Assembly (NCBI RefSeq): GCF_900497805.2
Contig: NW_020954599.1
Location: 43,241,654 to 43,305,653 of the forward strand
Origin: Vombatus ursinus
Lineage: Eukaryota; Chordata; Mammalia; Diprotodontia; Vombatidae
DNA: 64,000 bases
Direction of reading: 5' to 3'
Shown: positions 19,250 through 31,771 of the stretch, one piece after another
Position numbering within the stretch: the first letter of the stretch is position 1
How the letters are laid out: the number at the start of each line of letters is the position of its first letter
The notes under the pieces: generated by a model
The model's input: the letters and a program-made list of their open reading frames with translations, nothing else
Told to the model about the DNA's origin: nothing
Databases searched by the model: none
Translations under genes and position numbers: made by a program

Positions 19250-21905
19250 TTTCTTTTTTTTTAAATATTTATTCACTTACTTAAAAAAAGTTCTCCAGTT
19301 ACAAGTAAAAAAAAATTAACATTCATTTTTTAAAAACTTTGAGTTCCAAGTTTTTTTCCCATGCTCATTGAGAAGGCAAGCAGTTTGATATAGTTTATAC
19401 ATGTGTAGTCATGCAAAATATGTCCAAAATAACCATGTTGTGAAAGAAAACATGGACAAAAAACTCAAAAAATAAAGTTTTAAAAAATATGCTTCAATCT
19501 CTGTTCAGACACCATCAATTCTTTCTCTGGGGATAGATAGAATTTTTCATCACAAGTCCTTCAGAGCTGTTTTGGATCATAGTATTACTGAGAGTAGCTA
19601 AGTCATTCATAGCTGATCATCTTACAGTATCGCGGTTACTTTGTACACAGTATCTTTCACTTTACATCAGTTCATGAAAGTCTTTCCAGATTTTTTGTGA
19701 GAGCATCCTGCTCACCATTTCTTATAGTATAATAGTATTCCATCATAATCACATACCATAATTTGTTCACTTGTTCAGCGATCTCCCAATTGATAGGCAT
19801 CCCCTTGATTTCTAATCATTCACCACAAGAAAAGAACTGCTTTAAATATTTTGGGGCATATAGCTCCTTTTCTTTTTGTTCTTCCCCTCTTTTGGGATAT
19901 AGATATAGTAGTGGTATTGCTAAGTCAAAGGGTATGCATGGTTTTATAGCCCTTTGGGGATGATTCCAAATTGCTCTGTAGAAAGGTCGAATCTGTTTAC
20001 AACTCCACCAACAATGCATTAAGGTCTCATTTTTCCCATATCCATTCCTATATTTCTCATTTGCCTCTTCTGTCCTGTTAGGCAATCTAATAGATATGAT
20101 ATAGTACCTAAGAATTGTTTTAATTTGCATTTCTCCATACTTAAAATACTTTTTAAGTATTTTTTTATGTGGCTATAGATAGCTTTGATTACTTCACTAG
20201 AAAACTGATTGTATCTTTTGACTATTTATCAATTGGGGAATGGTTTTTATTTTAATAAATTTGACTCAGTTCTCCATCTGTTTCAGAAATAAGGCCATTA
20301 TCAGAGACTTGCTTCAATTTTTTTTCATAGTTACTATTGCTAACTGCATTTCCATACATCCTATTATCCCCATCCCAGTGTTCTGTTCTCTCTCTCCTTT
20401 CACCCTGTCCCTCCTTAAAAGTGTTTTGCTTTTAACTACCCCCGCCCCCAATATGTTCTCCCTTCTATCACCTCCACTTCTCTCATCCCCTTCCCCTCCT
20501 ACTTTCCTGTAGGGTATGACAGATTTCTATCCAAATTGCATGTATGTGTTATTCTCTCTTTCAACCAATTTTGATGAGTGAGGTTCATTCACTCTCTCTC
20601 ACCTCCCCTTTCTTTCCCTTAACTATAAAAACATTTTCTTTCCTCTTTTATATGAAATAATTCACCACATTCCACCTCTTCCTTTTTCTTTCTCTTAGTA
20701 CATTCTTCTCTCACTCCTTCATTTTATTTTAATATATCATCCCTTCATCGTCAACCTGTACCCTTAGTCTATATATACTCCTAAGTACTCTAAAAAATGA
20801 GAAAAGTCTTATGAGTTACAAATATCATCTTCTCATGTAAGAATATCAACAGTTTAATGTTATTAAGTTCCTTATGATTTCCAGTTCCTGTTTACCTTTT
20901 TTGTAATCCTCTTGAGTATTGTATTTGAAAGTCAAATTTTTATTCAGCTCTGGTCTTTTCATCAAGAATGCTTGAAAGTCCTCTATCTCTTGAGTGTCAA
21001 TTTTTCCCCTGAAGGATTATATTCAGTTTTGCTGGGTAAGTGATTTTTGATTGTAATCCTAGCTCCTTTGCCCTCCAGAATATCATTCCAAGCCCTCCAG
21101 TTCTTTAATGTAGAAGATGCTAAATCTTGTGTTATCCTGACTGTAACTCCATGATACTTGAATTGTTTCTTTCTGGCTTCTTGCAATATTTTCTACTTGA
21201 TCTGGATACTCTGGAATTTGGCTATAATATTTCTGGAAGTTCTCAGTTTGGGATCTCTTTCAGGAGATGATCAGTGGATTCTTTCAATTTCTATCTACCT
21301 TCTGGTTCTAGACTATCAGGGCAGTTTTCCTTGATAATTTCTTGAAAGATGATGTCTAGGTACTTTTTTTTTTTTATTATGTCTTTCAGGTAGTCCAACA
21401 GTTTTTTTTAAATCATCTCTCCTGGATCTATTTTCCAGGTCAATTGTTTTTACAAAGGGATATTTCACATTGTGCTCTATTTTTTTTATTCTTTTGTTTT
21501 TGTTTTATTGTTTCTTGATTTCTCATAAAGTCATTAACTTCTACTAGTTCCATTGTAATTTTTAAGGAATTATTTTCTTCAGTGAACTTTTGGACCTCCT
21601 TTTCCATTTGGCTAGTTGTGCTTTTTTAAGGCATTCTCCTCCTCTGGGTTTTTGGACCTCTTTCGCCATTTGGGTTAGTCTATTTTTAATGTCTTATTTT
21701 CTTCAGTTTTTTTGGGTCTACTTTAGCAAGTTATTGACTCAGTTTTCATGATTTTTGTGCATCCGTTTTATTTCTCTTCCCAAATTTTCTTCTACCTCTC
21801 TTACTTGCTTTTCAAAATCTGTTTTGAGCTCTTCTATGGCCTGAGACCAATCAATATTTTTCTTGGAGACTTTGAATGTAGGAACTTTGATTTTGTTGTC
21901 CTCTG
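19250..21905 (-). mobile_element. Internally deleted LINE-1, antisense
   Basis: On the minus strand, ORF1 and the purine-rich post-ORF1 region are joined near 20325 to the C-terminal end of ORF2, then to a 3' end of the first-module type. The endonuclease and most of the reverse transcriptase are missing. The 5' end is truncated inside the ORF1 N-terminus at about 21905. It resembles a half-L1 that kept about 0.8 kb of ORF2. Minus-strand translation near 19990 reads HCWWSCKQIRPFYRAIWNHP, matching ORF2 of the L1 at 41870. Confidence 0.85.
20905..21905 (-). pseudogene. L1 ORF1p remnant (deleted L1 at 19250)
   Basis: The N-terminus is missing. Coiled-coil, RRM and C-terminal regions are recognisable on the minus strand; EARKKQFKYHGVTVRITQDL (about 21183-21125) is the conserved C-terminal-domain opening. 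A TGA at 21271-21273 lies at the same site as stops in other copies. Several other breaks are present. Confidence 0.75.
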
Positions 21906-22124
21906 ACTTGCAATTGAGTCAATAATCCATTAAGAAAAAACTCCTTTCCTTTCTTGTGGGCTCCCCTCTTTCTATTGTCCCATATTGTCTTTCATATTTA
22001 CATTACTGCTCTTGGTGGTGACCCCTGGAAAGAGGAAATAATTCAAGGTTTCTAGCAAGTTAAATAACTAGTCTTTGGCATCTGTGTGTATTTTAATGTA
22101 AAAGATGGAATGGATGAGTAGTTC

Positions 22125-22325
22125 AGACATAGGAAATGGCAGCATTGACTGAAGTCAGAGGACCTGGGTTCAAATATTACTTCTGAAGATTACATACAGT
22201 ATAACTATGGGGAAGTTATTTAATCTCTCCAGGGTCAAACTTTACTGAATGTTAAAATAAGTGAGTTGGACAGAATGTCATATAAGTTTCCTGTCAGTTC
22301 TTTATTATGTGATCCTATGAACTAG
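22125..22325 (+). mobile_element. THER2/MIR-type CORE-SINE
   Basis: 'gaggacctgggttcaaatat', 'aagttatttaatctctccag' and the 3' 'tcctgtcagttctttattat' segment. Confidence 0.75.
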
Positions 22326-24050
22326 CTGTGTGACTCACCTGCCATTGATAAATCTTCATAAACATAGTGCCAAAAAGGTGATAAGTACAAAAAAAAATCA
22401 AGCAATGCACTGGCTAAAAATTAGCATTTTAGGGAGTTTTACTTTAAAGCTGTTTAACATTGTTTACAGCAATCTCTCAATTATATAGTAGAATGAAGTA
22501 TTAGTTTTATAATTAGTTTAGCAATGCTACTATATCTCAATGTATCATTAATATTGTTTTGTGGAAACAATTTTCACCATTCATTTCTCATTTAAATTTA
22601 TGCAAATAAAACTACCAAGAACAAACTTAATTTAATGAAGTATTGTCATTGCCCTTTATATTACCTTTTGATAAGTTGGCAAACTAGTATTGGGAAAAAT
22701 CTCTACAATTAGTAATAAAAACAAATAGAAAAAGGTAAATCAATATAGTACTTGTATAATGATACCCTGATAATTGGGGTCTAAGTATAGTCAATATTGT
22801 GAATAAATATATCCAAGTGATATAATCTTGCTTAGAGTCAATAAATAGACATTTCCCCCTATTTCTAATTTCCTATGCCATCTAGAAAGTCATAATTTTG
22901 ACATATACAAGTATATAGGGAAATAGTCATATAAATATACATATAATATAGAGTCACTACTCAGCTATGAGTCATCAGATAAGGCTACCCGCACTGCTCC
23001 ATGTTGTGTATGCAGAAAAATTTTAGTTTATGCTCAAAGTTCATTGCTGGAGACATTTGCCTTCTAATTAAGGAGATTAAACACCCCATTCTTATATTCT
23101 TTGGCTCAATAATAATCTTCTACCCCAGCAACTCATGGAAAATTGCTGGTCATAGTAATGTTATGTCTCAAAAATCTAAGTAGTTCCCCCAGAGGGAAAA
23201 GTAAAACAATATTCAACATTCATAAACTTGAATTAGATACAAGACAGATAATTTATTCATACAGAGAAAGAAAAAACAACCTTAAGATGAATCACATTTT
23301 ACATTGACAAAATGATTAGAAGAACATTCATTAAAAAATTATAGTTGCATATGCAGTAACTATAGTTGCAATCAATTGGGAAGCTAATATTTTAAACTTC
23401 AAGAAAAGACCTAGTAGTTTTTTATGCTAATTATTTATTTTACAAATATACACACACAGAGATATACACACATATAAATAGGCTTTTCACATTTTACTTT
23501 GGTAATGAGTACTGTCTATTTAAACAGTCAAGCCTCATCCACATATACCATTCAGCTCTAATTATCAATAAAATTTATAATGGGACCTCTGGATCTTTTA
23601 ACTTTATAAGATTCTCAAAGCACATCTCAAGATTCTTAAAACATGTATTTGCCTAAAATCAAGAAAGAGCAGCCACCAAAAGGAAAATGGTAGCCACTGT
23701 CCCTGGTTATGAAATTTCTTAGTTAAGTTCTTGATTCACCCAGGTGAACAGTAGCCAGAATGCCAAGATATAGCTGTAAACAACTACCATCTTTCTCTCC
23801 CCTTCACTGCAGTTATCTTGTCCCTTAGAGAGTCCAAGCCAAAAGGGTGCCAGTTGGAAACTATCTCTTCCTTAAATGATCTATCGATTCATAACCCCTT
23901 CAAGCTCAGCAACCAATTAAAGGTCTCTTCATTTTCTAGAGAGTAAGTCAATTCACAATAAGTCATATATGACTGGAAGTAGGACCCCTATGGCTCCCAT
24001 GTGGTTTACTAGATGCAGTCAGAGAACACTTTTCTTACTTTATACAGATC
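22326..24050. other. Unannotated A+T-rich sequence
   Basis: About 1.7 kb with no recognised element apart from a short CA/TA patch (23445-23480). Open frames do not exceed 60 codons. Confidence 0.5.
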
Positions 24051-24054
24051 CATA

Positions 24055-24098
<44 letters not shown>
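24055..24098. repeat. (AC)n microsatellite
   Basis: About 22 uninterrupted AC units. It sits directly before an antisense SINE remnant. Confidence 0.95.
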
Positions 24099-24099
24099 C

Positions 24100-24172
24100 T
24101 CATAAATGAGACTTCAAATACAGCTTTTAGGACTCCAAGTCCTGTGCTCTTTTCACTATGCTATGATTCCTC
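24100..24172 (-). mobile_element. CORE-SINE head, antisense, short
   Basis: 'ggactccaagtcctgtgctc' and 'actatgctatgattcctctc' are the reversed tRNA-like head. The rest is missing beyond the microsatellite. Confidence 0.6.
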
Positions 24173-24427
24173 TCCAAATACTATGAAAAAACTTAGATTC
24201 ATTATGTGCCAACTCTCAAGGAGTTTGTATCCTAGAATAGTTCCAGTGAATTTTATTGAGAGGACAAGGCGAGCTATTTAGAATTCATTATTATAAGCAT
24301 GAACAATTTCATGTCCCATTTAAGCACACTACTTTTATTCAAGTTTCTTCACTGTATTACTCTTATTCCTAAGGAAAATCAGTTGTGAGGCAGTCTGAAT
24401 ACTCAAAGCCTTTGTAAAAAAAATACT

Positions 24428-24595
24428 CTTAACAGCAGTCTACTGGAAAAATCGCTGGATTTTGAGTCTGAGGAGCCAGGTTCTAAGTCTGACCTTGTTC
24501 ACACCACATTATCTTTCTAGGCTTCAATTTACTCATCTATAAAATGTTGGCCTCTATTATTCTTTCCATTTCTGATACTTGGTAATAGAATATAA
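24428..24595 (+). mobile_element. THER2/MIR-type CORE-SINE
   Basis: 'ctggattttgagtctgagga', 'ggcttcaatttactcatcta' and a shortened 3' part. Confidence 0.65.
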
Positions 24596-24599
24596 AATG

Positions 24600-25100
24600 T
24601 AAGTCAGAATACCTCCTTAAAAAGGGTAATTACTGAATCACTCCTTGGGTCCAGAAAAAAAAATTAATGTGGTACATATTCCTGGCATTTTGGAAAATTT
24701 GTGAATGGGAAAAATTTGACATTGAATTCACAACAATGCCTCATCGAAAAAAATTATATTTCATTTATGTTAACATATTCTTCATCATTTTTCTTTGTTC
24801 CACTGTCATTGAACTTAGACCTATATCTTCATGGAGAAATTCCTTTTCCCTTCAACCCAAATGTCTCATTTAAATACCAAGTTCACTCCCCACCTCCTAA
24901 CTTATAATGGAAAATTTTAAAAATAAATCTAAAAGAACACTTGCTATGTTTTATTTCTTTGAATTGTAAGTCATTGTTGCATTTGTATGTACTGTATTTT
25001 GTAATAGTTGCCACAGGACTTGGGATTGGGACAAAAATTGTTTTCTCTTTTTCTCCAGATCTCTTACTTTGGACTCCTTCTCCCTATGCAGAAGGAGAAA
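24600..25100. other. Unannotated sequence
   Basis: No recognised element. Two overlapping 68-codon open stretches (24667-24907) have no domain. Confidence 0.45.
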
Positions 25101-25107
25101 TAAATGG

Positions 25108-25370
25108 GAAATGATAGGAACTGATATTTCTATAGTGCTTTAAGACTTATGAATCCTTTTATAAATATTATCTCATTCTATCCTCACAACAATCCTGAGA
25201 GGCACTAGCTATTAGTGTCATCTCCATTTTACAGATGAAAAAACTGAGGTAGATAGTGGTTAAGTGACTTTTCTAGGGTCACATAGGTAATAGATTTCTT
25301 AGTCATGTTTTGAACTTAACTCTTCTTGACTCCAAATTCACAGCTTCACCTAGATACCTTTAAGAAATAA
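25108..25370 (-). mobile_element. THER1-type CORE-SINE, antisense, nearly complete
   Basis: 'atctcattctatcctcacaa', 'ttttacagatgaaaaaactg', 'aagtgacttttctagggtca' and the head 'acagcttcacctagatacc'. Confidence 0.85.
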
Positions 25371-25384
25371 GAGTGCAATAAAGC

Positions 25385-25928
25385 ACATTTCATTCACTTT
25401 GTAGTAATGGATTTGAGAACAGGAGTTTGGGAAGGGAATTTAGTGGTCATTTCAACTCATACCAGAAAAGGAACGTACACCATAACATAACTGAGGAGTG
25501 ATCATCCATCCTCTGCTTAAAGACCTCCAGGAGAGGGACCCATTGTCTCTTGGTGCAGCCCATTCTATCCTGGGATAGCTCTGATTTCTAATAACATTTT
25601 TTTCTGACATCAAGTCTAAAAATAATATTTAGGCAAAGTTGCATTTTAAAGCTTTCACCTTCTTGTTTCTTGTCTTTGGAACCTAACAAATCAAGTCAAA
25701 TCTAATCTCTTTCTTTCATGAGATAGTCTAGACATACTTGAATAGAGCTATCATGCCACCTTTTTTATTCTCTTTCAAGATAAACATTTCCATTTCCTTT
25801 AACATATCTTCCTATCCATAGACTCAAGATTCTTCACCATCTGAGTTGCCCTCCTCAAGATGTTATTCAGCTGACCAATGTCTTTCTTAAAATGTAATAT
25901 GCAAAACTGAATACAATATTACAGATGA
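25385..25928 (-). mobile_element. CR1/L3 LINE, first part, antisense
   Basis: 'ctctgcttaaagacctccag' (25512-25531), 'gcagcccattctatcctggg' (25555-25574) and 'gagttgccctcctcaagatg' (25842-25861) are the reversed ORF 3' region of a CR1/L3 element. On the minus strand this encodes the V-Q-R-R-A-T type C-terminus in decayed form. The element continues at 31575 after a 5.6-kb insertion. The last 14 bp (25915-25928) are the duplicated target of that insertion. Confidence 0.8.
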
Positions 25929-28274
25929 GGGAGTAAAAGCAGTGATTTGCTTGAGCTCTTCCCCAAATACTCCCAAATACCTGTAACAATGACTCCAAAC
26001 AAATTCTAGAAGAGCAGAACTCAAAAAGAGACAGAGTGAAACAAATTTCCAGCCCAAGACAACCTGGAGGTTTGATGGGAAAGTTCTGCTGCTCTAGGTT
26101 GGAAGAGGAGTGCAGTTAAATGTAGGCCATGCAGATAAAGACAGGGACACAGCAAACCCAAAGCAAGCCTCAGGGGAATGAATCACTGGAAACAGTGACA
26201 GTTTCCAGATTTCTCAACCCACAAACAACAGAGACAATTTAGAAGGTCGATAGTAAAGTTCTCTCAGAGCTGGGTGAGGGAGGAGTGTGGTCTGGCCACA
26301 GCTCTGGAGCAACCCACCAGGCAGTGGCATAGGTGGCTGCTTCTGCAGCTCTCAGCCCACAGATGGGAAGTTCAAGTGGCTGATTAGAGAGGAATTGCAG
26401 GGATCACTTTGCTAGTGCTGAGGCAGGATTTTATTGCTTTGGCCAGGCTTGGATCTGGGTTGTATGCCTGGGTGGAGGTCTTGGGTCAAGGAGGAGCACT
26501 GCTTGGAAGAGCTTGTGGCAGTGGTAGAGAGGGAATACTCCTCACAGTCCCAAGGGAGAAAAGAGTGTTTGTGATCACTCATAGACTACAGCACAGCCCA
26601 GTAAAGGAGTAAACACCTTTCCTTTTATCATACCACCTTGGAAGAACTGCAAATTTACAGGTCCCTAAAACTATCTCTGAAAACAGCTTTATAAAACCCC
26701 TGAAGCTTGAGATAATACACCCTCCATTTTGGAAGCAGAGCCCTATCTCAACAAAGAGTTAAATAGTCAAGAAATTGGCTAGGAACATGAGCAAATAGGG
26801 AAAAAAAACCTCAGACTATAGAATCTTACTTTGGTGCAAAGAAGATCAAACAATATAACCAAAAAAAAAAAGCAAACAAAGTCAAAACTCCTACATCCAA
26901 AGCCTCCAAGAAAAATATGAATTGCTCCCAGGCCATAAAAGAGCTCAAAAAGATTTGAAAAGTAAGTAAGAGAAGTAGAGGAAAAAATTGGGAAGAGAAA
27001 TGAGAGTGATACAAGAGAATCATGAAAAACAAGCCAAAAGTTTGCTAAAGCAGACTCAAAAAATAATGAAGACAATAACACCTTAAAAATACACTAATCC
27101 AAATGGCAAAAGAGATCCAAAAAGCCAATATGGAGAAGAATGTCTTAAAAAGCAGAATTGGCCAAATGTAAAAGGAAGTCCAAAAGCTCACTGAAGGAAA
27201 TAATTTCTTAACAATTGGAATGGAATAAATGGAAGGTAGTGACTCTACAAGACAAACAAAAAAAGATTAAAAAAAATGAAGACAATGTGAAATATCTCAG
27301 TGGAAAAACAACTGACTTGGAAAATACATCCAGGAGAGATAATTTAAAAATCATTGAACAACCTGAAAGCCATGATCAAGAAAAGAACCTAGACATCATC
27401 TTTCAAGAAATTATTAGAACCAAGATGGCAGAGTAAAAGCAGTGACTTTCTTGAGCTCTCCCTTAAACCACTTCAAATACCTGTAAAAAATGGATCTAAA
27501 TAAATTCTAAAACAGCAGAACCCACAAAAAGACAGAGTGAAACAAGTTTCCAGCCCAAGACAACTTGAATGGTTGATCAGAAAGGCCTATCATGCTGGGT
27601 GGGGAGATAAAAGTAGTTTGGCATGGGCACTATGGGAAAGACCAGGCCTCAGCGAAGCTAGAGCAGCCCTCAGAGGACTGAATCACAGGCAGCAGTGGCA
27701 GTTTCCAGACTTCTCAACCCATGAACGCTGAAGAAAACTTAGAATGTCAGTAGGAAAAACCTGTGGCTGTGGTGAGAGAGAAGCTTGGTCCCAGCCCTAG
27801 TCCATGTACACTGCCCTAGGGCAGTGGCTGATTCCTGAGCTTCTGGCCCATAGACTAAGGAGGATTCAAGTGACTTATCAGATGGGGATTGCATGGATCT
27901 CTTCGCTGGTTCAGGATTGTCTTGCTTTGCCTGTGATTGGATCTGGGTCACAGTTCTGGGTGGCGGTCCTGGGGTGATGAGGAGTGCTGGGGTGGTGGAA
28001 CTTGTAGTGGTGATGGAGAGGAAATCCTCCTCACAGTTCCAAGGCAGAAAAGAGTGCTTGTGGTCACTCACACACCAGAACACAGTCTGGAAAGGAGTAA
28101 ACACCTCACCCTTGTTCATACCACCATGGAAGAACTGAACATTTATAGATCCCTAGAAGTATCTCTGAAAACAGCTGCACAAAACCCCCAAAGCTTGGGA
28201 CAGTACATACTTCACACTGGAAGCAGACTCCTACCTTAACAAATAGTTTATAACTCAAGTAATTGGCTGGGATC

Positions 28275-29068
28275 ATGAGCAAACAAAGGAGCAAAAAAAG
28301 TCAGACCATAGATCTTTCTTTGGTGACAAAGAAGATCAAATGACACAACCAGAAGAAGACAACAAAGTCAAAGCTCCTACATCCAAAGCCTCCAAGAAAA
28401 ATATGAATCAATCCCAGACCATGGAAGAGCTCAAAAAAGGATTTTGAGAAGCAAGTAAGAGAAGTAGAGGAAAAACTGAGAGTGATGCAATAAAACTATG
28501 GAAAATAAGTCAACAGCTTGCTAAAGGAAACCCAAACACATACTGAAGAAAATAACACCTTAAAAAATAGCCCAACCCAAATGGCAAAAGAGGTCCAAAA
28601 AGCCAATGAGGAGAAGAACCTAGACATCATCTTTCAAGAAATTATAAAGGAAAACTGCTCTGATATTTTAGAAGCAGAGGGCAAAATAGAAATGGAAAGA
28701 ATACACCAATCCTGAAAGAGATCCTGAAAGGAAAACTCCTAGGAATATTGTAGTCAAATTCCAGAGTTCCCAGGTCAAGGAGAAAATATTGGAAGCAGTG
28801 AGAAAGAAACAATTCAAGTATTGTGAAAACACAATCAAGATAACACAAGATTTAGCAGCTTCTACATTAAGGGAGAGCAGGGCTTGGAATATGATAATCC
28901 TGAGGACAAAGAAGATAGGATTACAACCAAGAATCACCTACCCAGCAAAACTGAATATAATCCTTCAGGGGAAAAATGTACATTCAGTAAAATAGAGGAC
29001 TTTCAAGCATTCTTGATGAAAAGACTAGAAAATTTGACTTTCAAATACAAGACTCAATTGACACATGA
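28275..29068 (+). pseudogene. L1 ORF1p remnant of inner half-L1, internally deleted
   Basis: Starts MSKQRSKKSQTI. Compared with the copy at 60778 it lacks 264 bp (88 codons) at about 28618, fusing the coiled coil (KEVQKANEEKN) straight to the RRM's LDIIFQEIIKENC in frame. The second half of the coiled coil and the first half of the RRM are missing. Other breaks are present, and it ends at TGA 29066-29068. Confidence 0.8.
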
Positions 29069-29216
29069 AGAGGCAAACAGGAAAGATAAATCATAAGGGA
29101 CTTACTAAGGTTGAACTGTTTACATTCCTGCATAGAGAGATGATATTTGTAACTCATGAGACCTTTGTCAGTGTTAGGGTAGTTAGAGGGAAAAATTAGA
29201 TGTATGTATGTATGGA

Positions 29217-29240
29217 TAGATAGATAGATAGATAGATAGC
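29217..29240. repeat. (GATA)n microsatellite inside inner half-L1
   Basis: Six GATA-type units follow TATG units at the position where other half-L1 copies also carry GATA/TATC repeats. Confidence 0.9.
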
Positions 29241-30621
29241 ACAGAGTGAGTTGAAGATGAAGGGGTGATAACTGGAGAATAAAATTAAGGGTGAGAGAGG
29301 ATTATACAAAAAGAAGGAGAAAGGGCGAGATAGAATGGGGTAAATTATCTCACATAAAACAGACAAGAAAAGACTTTTATAGTGGAAGGGAAACTGGGGA
29401 AGGGAATGAGTGAATTTTATTCTCATTGGATTTGGCTTAAGGAGAGAATAACATACACACTCAATTGGGTATGGAAATCTATCTTACCTTACAGGAAACT
29501 GGGTGGGGGGGAAGGTGACAAGAGAGCAGGAGGATGATAGAGGGGAGGGCAGATTAGGGGAGGTGGTAATCAGAAGCAAACACTTCTATGGAGGGACTGG
29601 GCCAAAAGAGAGAATAGAATAAATGGAGGCAGGATAGGATTAAGGGAAATATACTTAGTTTTTCACAACATGACTACTATGGAAATGTTTTTCATGACTA
29701 CACATGTATAACCAGTATCAAGTTGCTTGCTTTCTCAATGAGGGTGGGTGGGTAGGGAGGAAGGGAGAAAATTTGGAACCCAAAGTTTTAAAAGCAAATG
29801 TTGAAAAAAAGTGTTTTCACATGCAGTTTATAGATAAGATATACAGGAAATAGGGTATAGAAATCTATTCTGCCCTCAGGAAAATTGAAGGGGGGATAAG
29901 ATAACGGGGAGAGAGACAGATGGGAGAGCAGGTTCGGGGAAGCGGTATTCAGAATGTATGCCATCTTGGGGTGGGGGAAGGGACAAGATGGGGAGAAAAT
30001 TTGGAACTCAAAATCTTGTGGAAGTGAATGTTGAAAACTACAAATAAATAAATTCAAAAAAAAATTAAAAAAAAGAAATTATCAAGGAAAACTTCCCTGA
30101 TATTCGAGAACCAGCAGGTAAAATAGAAATGGAAAGAATCCACCCATCACTCCTGAAAGAGATCCAAAAAGGAAAAGTCCTCAGAATATTTTAGCCAAAT
30201 ACCAGGGTTCCCAGTTCACAGACAAAATGTTGCAAGCAGCCAGAAAGAAACAATCCTAGTATCATGGAGTCACAGTCAGGATAACACAAGATTTAGCAGT
30301 TTTTATATAAAGGGATCTTATGATACTCTGGAGGGCAAAGGAAATAAGATTACAGCCAAGAATTGCCTACCCAGCAAAACTGAGTATAATCCTTCAGGGA
30401 AAAATGGAAATTCAATGGAATAGTGGACTTTTAAGCATTCTTGATGAAAATACCAGAGCTGAATAGAAAATTTGACTTTCAAATACAAGACTCAAGAGAA
30501 GCATGAAAAGGTAAACAGGAAAGAGAAATCTTAAGGGACTTATTAGAATTGAACTGTTTACATTCCTGATGGGAAAGATGATATGTGTAACTAATGTGCC
30601 CTTTCTCAGTATGACTACATA

Positions 30622-30712
30622 CATATATATATATATATGTTTATATATATATATGTTTATATATATATATATCTATGTCTATATCTATATCTATATCTAT
30701 CTATCTATCTAA
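30622..30712. repeat. (TA)n/(TATC)n compound microsatellite inside outer half-L1
   Basis: TA runs, then TATATC and CTAT units ending 'ctatctatctatctaaac'. Same element position as the GATA block of the other copies. Confidence 0.9.
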
Positions 30713-31574
30713 ACACAGGGCACAGAGTGAGTTGAATATGAAGGGATGACATCTAAAAATAAATATGAATATGAAGGGATGATATCTAAAAATAAAATTC
30801 AGTGGTGAGTGAGAATTGTATGGGGAGTGGGAGAAAGGGAGAGTTAGAATGGGGTAAATTATCTCACATAAAAGAAGCAAGAAAAACCTTTTACAGTGGA
30901 AGGAAAGAGGGTGGAGGTGAGAGGGAATGAGTGAATCTTATTCTCATTGGATTTGAATTAAGGAGGGAATAACATACACACTCAGTTGGGTATGGAACTC
31001 CATATTACCCTACAGCAAAATAAAGAAAAAAGGGATAAGAGAGGGATAACAGAAGGAAGGGCAGATTGGGTAGGAGGTAATCAGGAGCAACTCTTTTGAG
31101 GAGGGACAGAGTGAAAGGAGAGAATAAAATAAACAATGAGTGGGATAGGATGGAGGGAAATATAGTTAGTCTTTCACAGTATGATTATTATTTCGCATGA
31201 TGACACATGTATAACCTATATCAAATGGATTGCTTTCTCAATGAGGTGGGGGGGAAGTGAGGAAGGGAGAAAATTTGCAACTCAAAGTTTTAAAAACAAG
31301 TGTTAAAAATTGTTTTTACATGCACCTGGGAAATATAATATGCAAGCAATGGTGTAAAGAAATCTATCCTGCCCTACGGGAACATAGAAAGGGAAAAGGA
31401 TAAGAGAAGGAGGAGGGTAATAGAAGGGAAGGCAGATTGATGGAAAGGGCTTTCAGAATGCATGCCATTTTGGGATGGGGGAGAGAAAAGATTGGGAAAA
31501 ATTTGGAACTCAAAATATTGTGGAAGTGAATCTTGAAAACTAAAAATTAATTAATTAAAAAATATTACAAATGA

Positions 31575-31770
31575 AAACTAAGCAAAGCAAAGTATAGAGG
31601 GACTTTGACCTCTTTATTCTTAAAAGCTAAGCTTTCCAGTGTGATTTAAAATCACATTAGATTTTTTTAAAGACACAACTCAATGCTGCTACTATTGAGT
31701 TTGTAGTACACTAGCAATCCTGAGATCTATTTTTTTTCAGAGTTATATTACCATGCCCTCACATGGTAAT
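31575..31770 (-). mobile_element. CR1/L3 LINE, second part, antisense
   Basis: 'ctttgacctctttattctta', 'aaatcacattagatttttt', 'gagtttgtagtacactagca' and 'gagatctatttttttt' continue the CR1/L3 order from 25928. It resumes directly after the insertion's right duplication. Confidence 0.75.
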
Positions 31771-31771
31771 A

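Larger units (their letters stand above)
27415..30072 (+). mobile_element. Half-L1 (inner), nested
   Basis: Flanked by a 10-bp duplication, aagaaattat (27405-27414 and 30073-30082). Nearly complete 5' end ('accaagatggcagagtaaaa' from 27419), ORF1 at 28275-29068, a GATA repeat (29217-29240), both 3' modules, and an A-rich tail. ORF2 is absent. It must be younger than the outer copy it interrupts. Confidence 0.92.
26787..30506 (+). pseudogene. L1 ORF1p remnant of outer half-L1, split
   Basis: ATG at 26787, then M-S-K followed by a stop. Coiled-coil sequence and the RRM start (NTSRRDNLKIIEQPESHDQE near 27330) run to 27414. The frame resumes at 30083 with the RRM end and C-terminal domain and closes near 30506. 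It is split by the inner insertion and has several other breaks. Confidence 0.75.
25929..31560 (+). mobile_element. Half-L1 (outer), inserted in CR1/L3 and itself interrupted
   Basis: The target-site duplication is aatattacagatga at 25915-25928 and aatattacaaatga at 31561-31574 (13 of 14 match). The element has an L1-type 5' region, ORF1 starting at 26787, a TA/GATA-rich microsatellite (30622-30712), purine-rich sequence, and both 3' modules ending in 'ttaattaattaaaa'. There is no ORF2. A second half-L1 occupies 27415-30072 inside its ORF1. Without that, it is about 3.0 kb. The start lacks a short segment compared with the copy at 60001. Confidence 0.9.
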
